Assembly (NCBI GenBank): GCA_963995525.1
Contig: OZ023206.1
Span: forward strand, 61,936,994-62,000,993
Reading direction: 5' to 3'
DNA: 64,000 nucleotides
Source: Escarpia spicata
Taxonomy: Eukaryota > Annelida > Polychaeta > Sabellida > Siboglinidae
How positions within the stretch are numbered: position 1 is the first letter of the stretch; the number at the start of each line of letters is the position of its first letter. The notes under the pieces were generated by a model that was given only the letters and a program-made list of their open reading frames with translations, searched no databases and was not told the DNA's origin. Of this stretch, positions 63,470 to 64,000 are shown in pieces. The position numbers and the translations under genes are program-made.

Positions 63470-64000
63470 GTAGGGCATTGTCTACTCTGGCGAGTTGTGG
63501 TGGCACACGTGATAGTGTAACAGTAATTATGCCAACACTGGTGATTTCATGAGACTATCTCAGATGTACTGGCAAGTTGATGAAAGGTCATGTTTTACTT
63601 TTTTTAATAAATCATGTTATTTAGGCATGGGGCAATTAACTTGAAAAGTTAATTAATTAAAGTACAATTAACTAAGAAATTTCTCAGTTAAATTAACCTC
63701 ACACCATCAGGTCAATTAAATTAAATTAACCTATAATTTTGTTCAACTAAATTATATTAACAATTAACGTTAATTCATTTAAGAATTAATTTCAATTAAC
63801 TAAAGTTCACCGATCAGTTGAGGAGAAATTTGCATTGTGAAAAGGTATAAAATTTACATCATAGCAAACTTCAGGTAGGAATACTTCAGGACACCATTTG
63901 TGTCTGTATATACCTGTGTAGTGCTATCCAAATTGGTGTTTTTGCTAATTTCTGTATCTTGAAATGAGCCTTAGAAGTAAAATGAGAATTTACTGGTGGA
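63470..64000 (+). other. TNKS intron 15, start
   Basis: An AATTAA-rich low-complexity stretch lies at about 63635-63800. No exon is visible before the window ends. Confidence 0.6.

Overview
This window is animal nuclear DNA, most likely from a marine invertebrate. Coding sequence is split by many GT-AG introns, and the introns are full of minisatellites, non-LTR retrotransposon pieces, tRNA-derived SINEs and small DNA-transposon derivatives. The species cannot be named from the sequence. Two host genes are well supported, and almost all remaining bases lie in their introns.

The two genes are arranged head to head. On the minus strand, GINS4 (SLD5, a subunit of the GINS complex of the replicative CMG helicase) starts at 48084 and runs left through six exons (47983-48084, 38496-38642, 36465-36518, 35679-35767, 35104-35192, 7229-7319). 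They join in phase into 190 codons plus 2 nt. The last roughly 30 codons were not found and probably lie left of base 1. Intron 5 is about 27.8 kb. On the plus strand, tankyrase (TNKS, a poly-ADP-ribosyltransferase with ankyrin repeat clusters) starts at 48399 (or 48417). Fifteen exons up to 63469 join without a frame break into about 617 codons, covering ankyrin clusters 1-3 and most of 4. Cluster 5 and the SAM and PARP domains must lie beyond base 64000. The two start codons are about 315 bp apart, and the gap carries an E2F-type site and opposed CCAAT boxes.

Bases 1-7228 (GINS4 intron 6) hold minisatellites with 38, 41, 15 and 9 bp units. Intron 5 (7320-35103) holds arrays with 21, 30, 23, 17, 32, 21 and 33 bp units, a 3-kb 24-bp array with nested higher-order structure, three hAT-type MITEs (two with target site duplications), a piggyBac-type deletion derivative flanked by TTAA, several LINE fragments and a dispersed repeat family. 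Intron 2 holds two SINEs of one family in opposite orientation, one with a four-fold tandem box-A segment. Intron 1 (38643-47982) holds an RTE-type fragment, a 76-bp palindrome and a nearly complete CR1-like element. That element has an intact ORF1 (SGNH esterase) and an ORF2 broken by one frameshift just after the FADD motif. TNKS introns carry an L2-like LINE fragment and arrays with 44, 34 and 51 bp units. The 51-bp array begins about 35 bp from a 5' splice site.

Many long open frames here, including two of about 900 and 1000 codons at 28.4-31.4 kb, are by-products of tandem repeats without stop codons and are not annotated as genes. No non-coding RNA gene was recognised.
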